Shown here: positions 45,801-54,800 of the stretch, in pieces
How positions within the stretch are numbered: position 1 is the stretch's first letter
Layout of the letters: each line of letters opens with the position of its first letter
Translations under genes and position numbers: made by a program
The notes under the pieces: model-generated
Seen by the model: the letters and a program-made list of their open reading frames with translations, nothing else
Told to the model about the DNA's origin: nothing
Database searches by the model: none
Assembly: GCF_011397635.1 (NCBI RefSeq)
Contig: NC_064753.1
Span: 29,164,322 to 29,228,321 of the forward strand
Source of the DNA: Epinephelus fuscoguttatus
Lineage: Eukaryota; Chordata; Actinopteri; Perciformes; Serranidae
DNA: 64,000 bases
Reading direction: 5' to 3'

Positions 45801-48800
45801 AAATAAATAATTAAATTAAATACAAAAATAAATATGTATACACTTATTAAAAAAATAATAATAAATAAAAATAAATGAATATGTATACACTTGTACCAAA
45901 AAACAATAATAAATGAAATGTAATTAAAATAAAAAATAAATTAAGATGTATATACTTATACCAAAAAAAACCCCAATGATAAATAAAATTAGGGTCCATC
46001 TTCTAACCGCTTCATCCTCTTGAGGGTCGCGGGGGGGCTGGAGCCTATCCCAGCTGACATTGGGCAAGAGGCAGGGTACACCCTGGACAGGTCGCCAGAC
46101 TATCGCAGGGCTGACACATAGAGACAGACAAACATTCACGCTCACATTCACACCTACGGACAATTTAGAGTTATCAATTAACCTAGTCCCCAATCTGCAT
46201 GTCTTTGGACTGTGGGAGGAAGCCGGAGTGCCCGGAGAGAACCCACGCTGACACGGGGAGAACATGCAAACTCCGCACAGAAGGGCTCCCACGCCCGGGA
46301 GGTGCTGTGAGGTGACAGTGCTAACCACCACACCACCGTGCCGCCCCAAAAAAGTAAATGAATATGTATATATATATACGTATATATAATAATCTAAAAT
46401 ATACATATATTTATATTAGGAAAGGGGAAAGTGTATATGGTATGGGCCTCGTCAGTGCTCAGTGTCAGAATTGAAATCTCAATTGTTATATTCAATAATC
46501 ATCTCATCCACATGGTCATTCTGGGAAAAGAGAGGTCAGGCTCTTTACATAATTGATCAGGGGCTGCCAGTAGCTATAAAATATATCTGTTGAGCCTCTT
46601 ATGGAGAATTGTTTTTTTTTTTGTTTTTTTTTTCAACTCTAAGAAAGACATCGTATCATGCAGCCATGAAATAGGAGACGGGGCAAGAGGTTTATTCCAT
46701 AGTAAGAGTATTATCCGATGGGCTATTAAAGAGGTAAATGAGCCTATGTTTGCTTGTTTTTGGACACACTTCTGCCATGCCTGCTTCAGATACACCAAAT
46801 ATAGTAATCTGTGGGAAAGGTCCTATTACTTGCTCTAATATTTCTGAAATAATTCTTAAATAAGACTTCCAGTACTCCCACAGACTGCAAGGAGACTGGG
46901 AGCATCTGTCATAAGTATCAACCATATCTGGGTATATCTTGGCAATTCTAGCTTTAAGAAATCTTAATAAAAGGATGGAATAATAATTACTGACATAAAT
47001 ACAGATAGAGGGAATAAATCAGAGACTGATTTCTTTTCAAAATCCCTGTTTCTACTTTTTGCAAAAACAAAACAAGTCAAGTCACTATTTTTACCATTTT
47101 ATTAACCAAATTGTAGAGTACATTATATGCACTATAGTGTCCTAAAATTAACACTTCTTTTTGATAAACATCTCACAATGCAACACATTGTAAATGTACC
47201 AAACAGTGAAAGACTAGACAGCAGAGTAAATTATTAAGTGTTTGCCATGTAAGGAATAATAAATGAGTGTAATAGTGATCAATGTTTACATTAACTCAAA
47301 GAAACATTATGCTGACAGAAAAATATGTCAGCATCATATGTTGGAGTTATATCATTCACGCACTTGGTCTTAAAATGGCATTTCTATTTGCAGTTCTAGC
47401 ATGATTCAGTGTGTTTCACCCTCCTACAAACACATCACAGCAGCGGACCAGAATGGCGTGGGTGTAAATGTGGACTCATGGTTGTGTTTTTGCAAATGCA
47501 GTGAGACAGTACCTTTCTTGAGCATGGTGACACGCAGATCCTGTTTACTCTGCGATTGAGTGCAGCTCATGACAGGCTCCGAGTCGCCATCCTCTGAGCT
47601 GGGGTGACCCACTGTCAGGATCTGGATTTGACCATCATCCTGCAGGGAAGCCAGGCCATCGATCGCTGCTGAGCCACAATCCCACAAGAGCAAACTCCAT
47701 CAGAACTGTACAACAATCATTATCTCATGTCAAAGTGAAAATAGACACGTTTGTAGCTTTGATTTATGATAATAAATTAAATATTGATTGCACAATGACT
47801 ATAATGACTGTAGAATAATGACACCATCAGCATTTAAAATGGTTCACTCACTTTCCCTGTGCATTTCTGTGTGTCACTGGGTACGATCTCCAGGGAAAAT
47901 AAAGGTTGATTTACAGCACAAAAGAAAGTGCGTCAACCATTGTGCAACCAAAATAAAAAGAGGACAGCACTTTTGTATCCCTGGTAGCTATCAGTAATCA
48001 TCCCCAGGTACCAAAAGAGCATCAATAGAAGTTTGTTTGCAGTTACTATCCCCTGTAGCGAAAATGGCGAACAGTGGAACAGCTGAAGCAACTGGGAAAA
48101 CTATACATGCAGAAGAAAAAGAGCCCCACTGACAGAGGGGGCAAGGAAGGCAAAGAGGGAGAGTGACAAAAGCCAAGATAAAATAAGAGTGAACATCAGA
48201 CAGGCATTCACTCAATAGAGAGAGCTCCGGGACTTGAGAGGGTTCAAAACCAATAGTGAGTCAGTTGGCATTCTTTCTGTTGAATCAGTAAGCAGTGTGT
48301 GAACTATACCATGGCTCTCAGGGGAGATCACTCTTTGATTTAATTAGGGGTGGTGAGGCTTGCAAGTGCCATAAAGAGAGGACTGACTGGGAAATATTTA
48401 CAGCTGCAAGCATGTGGGTCTACTTGCTTTATGTCAGCACATCTCAACATATAATAACCCTTTAATTTCATTTTCTGTAGCCGCTTATCCTGTTGGGGGT
48501 CATGGGGGTCCTGGAGCCTATCCCAGCTGACATTGGACGAGAGGAGGGGTACACCCTGGACAGGTCACCAGACTATCACAGGGCTGACACATAGAGACAT
48601 TCACACCTACGGCCAATTCAGACCAATTAACCTGCATGTCTTTGGACTGTGGGAGGAAGCCGGAGTACCCACAGAAAACCCACACTGACACAGAGAGAAC
48701 ATTCAAACTCCGCACAGAAGAGCTCCCCCAACCTGGGTTAGAACTTGCTGTGAGGCGACAGTGCCAACCACTGCACCACCGTGCCACCCTATAATCAGTT

Positions 48801-51800
48801 AATGACCACATCAAACCTGCACACGAGCATCAAAACCAAAAATCACACCATGAAACGATACCACAGGGCACAGTACTCTGCAAAGTGATGTACTATAATC
48901 TATAGTTTATCCATAAAAATAAGACATGGACAGATCAAATATCAAAACAGCCTACAAACACACAAATGTATTAGCATTAAAAACAGAGCACACCAGGCTG
49001 CCTACAAGGGATCAGCGATTAAAGATAAATGCACAATAACTTCTCTGCTATTATCATCACTGAACATGCATTGAAAATAGCCTGACTCTACACATGATCG
49101 ATGATGATGAAGATACAGAAAAATCGAAAAGCATGGCAAATAAACCATATTGTCAATATTTCAGAGATCCCCCTAAAATTGAATAAATGATTCAAAATAA
49201 ATGTTTTCAAAGGAGCCCTGGCTCCCCTGTAACGCACCCCCTGTAAGTAAGGTGCAAAAACTGATGCTGACAAGTCGTCTGTTTCCACGTTAACACACAA
49301 TAAATCACCAAAATGAGCCCCAGCAAAGTAAAACAAAGGCAGCTGTCTGTCATCACATCCAGCAGTCGACGCCTGCCTGAATGAATGTGATAACATTTCC
49401 ACATCTCTGCTTTGATGAAGGTGTGGGTGTTTTGTGCTGGGTTCTTGTGTTTTAAGTAATTGTTTTGCTGACTGGCTTCACTTTTTGGCTTTTCGATTTA
49501 ATTAGTGTCTAATGTGTAAGAGGGAGGAACTCAATGTCCACGCTGCCTCAGGCGTTCAAGCACAGTTCACTGCAGCTTCAAAACAACGGACGCGCTCCTC
49601 TCTACTTGTCCTTACTTCAACTTGTACAGCAGAAGAAAAAAACAGAATAAAAATAATGGGAAAATATTTTTGTTGAGTATAACACAATTGTTAGCCAGTC
49701 TAATCACTTGTTTTTTCACATGGTCCCTTGTCCTTTTTTATTTCTTTCACTCAAACATATGCATATAGAAATCCAGTGTCTTATTAAATAGAATATTTCA
49801 ATCCTACTGGTGTGTTTCATTATTGAAAATCTACGTAATTCATTAAAAAATACAAATTTAGCCTATGGTGCATGGAGAAGTTAATTTTTTTTAACATATT
49901 TCTGACAGATTAGTCATTAAAAAATCTGTAAATGTATCAACAACTTGTGTATTTTACTCCTTGATTAAAATTGCTGGAAGGCTTTCTAAGGACGGATGTG
50001 CATGTAGGAGGCAAGTCTGTTTTTAATATAGTTTTTTTAGATTTGGGTTTTGTTTTAATCCAAATGTATTTCACCGGTGTTGTGTTGCATATTTAATTTT
50101 AGATGCAGATATATTTATAGAGCAGCTTGATTACTCCTACTCCTATACTCATCTGTTCTGCAGCCCTGATGAAGCTGATTGCATAGTAGCTCGGTAAAGT
50201 AGCTCTCCTGAACCTGTGCGCTCGTGCTTGAGAAAATCAGAGAGTGAGACAGAGCGGGAGTGAGACAGGTTCATCAGCGGTGTTTGTGATGCTACTGGCC
50301 TGATTAATCTTTTACCCCAGTGGGATCGTATTCTCTTTTTTTCTGGGGGGGTTTCTGGGACACAGAAATGAATTATGGCTGTGTATCGGTTCCTTATTGT
50401 TCTGTAGTGATTCTCTCAGTTTACATGGCATATATGACCTATTACACTACAGTGTCGGTCTGCAATAACATACTCTGAAAGCTGAAAAGCACAGAAGCAA
50501 AGAGGAACAATCGCAGCATTGTAGATGAAGCTGGATTAACCATTTCATCACTCAGTTTTTCCTCCTCCGTCTAACGACTAATTTATGTCTCCACTTGTGT
50601 CGTGTTAGCGGGCTGACGGCACTCAGACGGTCATACATCATCACACACAGTTGAGCTCTGACAGCCATGGCACCGCAGTGGTGGCCAAGGGGGCAGCTTC
50701 ACTGGCTGTTTGTGTTGCCAGATGTGGCTAAAAAAAAAAATCAGCAGGCGCACCATTATGTGAGGATTGCAACGAGGGTTTGAATCGACAGTTGCAGCTG
50801 CTGGATAAGCTGCTCTTTCATACTGTCTCCAGTGACTTAAAATCTGACCCCTTTTGTGTTTAAACAGGAATCAGTAAAGACCAGGAACAATATGCTTGGA
50901 AAAAATATTCTAATTTTGCCTGCCTGTTCATTCATCTCATTTCTATATATCTTTCACTCTGTCTACCCTTAATAGGCTGGCTGGTAGGCTGACCTTTGTG
51001 CTTCCCCTTCCTCTCCTTCTTGTCGCTGCCCGTCTGTGGAGTGGAGCTGGCCGATGCTTTGCCCTTTTTGGCTGAGCGGGGCGGCTGTATGTCCGCTATC
51101 ACCTTCACCTCCTCCTGTTCAGCTTCTTGCACTAAACACAGGGATGGAGACAACCAGCAGCAGATGCAGGGTGATTAGAGCAGATGGACAGAGAAGGAGA
51201 GATGTGGAAAAGAGAGCTGAGAGCAGTTTAAAGTTTCACTGACAAAAAAGAAATTAGAAATATTACGTTTAGCAGATAATATAAGAAGGTCATACAAAAT
51301 AACTGTGAATGCAAATGCAAATAAGTACATAAATGTTTAACCTGACATTGTCACAAAGTTTAAATAATGCTGTGGTTATATCTGCTACCTACAAAAAAGC
51401 TGACAGGTGTAAGACATGCCCCTCTTTACAAAATTAAAGCTGCTTGGGAGCACTACTTAAATCTTTCACTGTGAGACGACATACAGAATTCAATCTTCAG
51501 GCTGATTAATTCAACATCCCTCTGTGCCTGTCATTGTCTGTTACAGTTTAAGGTTGTGCGCAGGCACTTATGTCCAAAGTCAAACTATCTCTCTGCACCC
51601 AGTTGTGAATCCCTGCTGTGAGAAATGTAAAAGAGGTGGAGCCTCCCTCATCCACGTGTTCTGGATGTGTCCTAGCCTTGAAAAATACCAGAGGGACGTT
51701 TTCCAAACTGTATCCCTGATGCTCAGTTTTGACACAGATCTAACCCTCTGGTTGCCCTTTAAGGCACCACAGGAGAGGACAGCGTGCACATGACTCCAAT

Positions 51801-54800
51801 CAAACAGCGCACACTGTCCTTCGTCTCTCTTTTGGCCAGGCGTTCAGTACTGCTAAGAGGGAAAGACACTGCCCCGCCCACCCACGCTCAGGGGCTGAGG
51901 GACACTGTGTCCTGTCCAAACCTTGAAAAGATCTGCAACTCAGGCTGCAATTTAAAACAAAAATTCCAAAAAGTGTGGGGACCTTCACTGAGGGTGCTTT
52001 CACACCTGCCCTGTTTGGTTCAGTTCAGTTGAACTCAAGTTCGTTTGCCCCCCAAGTGCGGATCGTTTGGGCAGGTGTGAACGCAGCAATCGCACTTGGG
52101 TGTGCACCAAAACAACCGGACCAAGACTTTCTTGAAGAGGTGGTCTCGGTTCGGTTACAAGCGAACTCTGGTGCGGTTCTTTGTGGTGAGAACGTGTTTC
52201 GACCTCGATCAGCAGTCACATTACACAATGTTTGGGTAAAACATGAGCATGTTACAGTCCTGGAGGATTATTAATGTGCACCTCCTCCTGTACTGCCTTA
52301 ATATGCACATTCATCCAGTGCATCAAAAGATCAAAGATCAACCTGCGTAGCTATCCCTCCATTGTGACATTAGAAAGTGTCACATTTGTCTTGCAATTAT
52401 GCAACTTTGTTACAAAATAAGTCCCTGTTTCAGACCAAAGCAAGCGAACTCAAGGTCTGAAAGCACCCTGAAATACTTACAGAACCTTCGGTCAAAGTTA
52501 TTTTCTCACTCTTGTTTCATCTTTCTCTGAATCTGTGTCATTCATACAGTCTGTATGAGCTTATCAATTTCTAAACCCCTCTTCTCTTATTAATATATTT
52601 TACTTATTTTCCCTTTTTCTTTTCTAAATATAAACCCAGACCTCAAGCAACTTCCTGTGTTACTCCAGGGACAAAGCACCCTTATGGAATTCCAGCTTAT
52701 TGATGGGGCTAACTGGGGCGAGGGATGATTGAGACAAGATTGAATGTTAGATTGAAGATTGAAGACTGAATGCGCTTTACAATTGTCTGTGTTTATCTTG
52801 TAAAATCTTCAGAATTCATTAAAAATATTCTTGAGAAAGAAATGCAAAGGCTGCACTGATTTCTAGTTATTCTAACTTAAAGGTCCAGTGTGGAGGATTT
52901 AGGGGGATATATTGGTAGAAATCGAATATATTTTGATGAGTATGTTTGAGCCTTTTGTATCTACACGGGGAGCAGGTCCTCGTCTGTGGAGATCGCCATG
53001 TTGCCTGCCAAACACTGGCTCTAGATAGAGCCATATATAACTTTCGCATTGGCCCGCATAGTTCACAGAGAGGGTCAAAAAAACATTGATTTTTTTTTTA
53101 AACATTAAACTGATTTATTCTGTATTTTTGCCGGTTTAAATCAAATGGTCCATTTGTTCTGGAGAGGAAGAGACCTCTGCAGATAATTCAGCTCCTGCTA
53201 AAAACCTCCTGAACAATGAACACCAAAGGAATTCAAACTTAGAGAAATTTCAGCTGGTTGCAAAGTGCAGTTGTCACTGCTTGATGCCATTGAATGCCCC
53301 TTCATCTTAAACACTGCTCCTCTTAGAAAAAAAAGTATTTTGTAGCTGTAAACTGAAATACAAACTGCTGAAAAAATCTCTCTCTATAAAAATCAATCAA
53401 ATCTTCTGTACAGATATACTAATATGTTACAGATGTAGTTTTTAAAATGTATTTTTATAAAGAGAAAGATTTTAATTGAGCATAACGCATCCATATTTGC
53501 TTACATGACAGTAATATTTGGCTGCTATTTAATGCAAATGTAAACATTTATGCAGCTGTACAGTTCAGACTCACTCTACATAAAGACATCCACTGCCTGC
53601 TTGTGAATAGAGCAATACACAGCTAAACTGTAAATGGAAGTCAGATTTATTTCCCTTGTTTGGGGGGAAATGATAAGGTTATTATTCCCCTGCTTTCGAT
53701 CAGTATATCAGCATAGTGCAGAGTAACATTTTCTCCTCTCTCAGCAGGGAAAGTGACAGTTCGAGGCCTTGAGCCCAGAAACTGGCCCTCAGAACTGGGG
53801 ATTAGATGGCTGCTCTGGTCTCTGTGTGTAGATAAGAGGACTCATCAATCCCAGTCTTAACACCATCTCTGCTCTCGAGTGGAGAGATTTGCAGCACAGT
53901 GAGCGCCTGCAACTGATGGTACAGAATACTGCATCGTTTCTACACAGGCGCTAAGTTAAAATAGTAATATTAAAAAAAATATATATATTATTCACTCATT
54001 TTTATAGTTATATGTTTGGCAGATATGCTACTTGTAGTTTACAGTTTCTAATTGGGAAAGACATAAAAACTGCATAAAAAGAAAATCTGTTTCAGCCCAA
54101 GAATAAATACTTCCTGCAAATACTACAGATTGATCAAACAAGCAGTCTAAGATCTCTATTTGCTCAATCCATAGTGTTTTATAAACCATCTGTTTGAGCT
54201 TCCTGAATCTACAGAGTCCCAGAAGAGTGCCAGTCTGTACTCACCATGGTAGATGGTGCTGCTGTTGCTGCTGAGGTAGGATTCCACCAGCGGAGCCTGT
54301 TCCTCGCTCTGTTTGGTCCGACGAGTGCGAGATCTCCCATCCACGTTAGACTGGACCATCAGAGGCTCCTGCCTCTTCTTTTTCTGCTTCTGTTCAATGA
54401 GCACCCGCTGTTGTGAAGGTTTCACGTACGTGCGCACATGCACACAAACATGCCCAAATAAAAAGAAAAATAATGAGGGCACAGTTTCAGGAAATTAAAG
54501 GAAAGTAATTATACGCACATCACACAGGTGCAAGGCTATTAGAAAACAGCGTAATTGAAGAAAAAGTAACGCCTGCACACTTGCTTGCTTTAGATCAGTG
54601 GGGGTTTTTTTTAACTTTTTGGGCCCAAAGCACACCAAAGTGCAAGCCAAAATCTCAAGGCACACCTGTATTTATATCTGTGCACAATAGCTTCTATAAT
54701 GTGTGGTGTCACTCTTATTTCAACATAGACAATAAAAACAAGACAAAAGAAGACAGGTAGCTTTCATGATACCCTCTACTGACAGTTTTTGTTCTCTTTT

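Noticed and set aside
50140..50345. An alternative first exon of tub
   Set aside because: The - strand gives no plausible start with a donor joining the next exon; only base composition made it stand out.
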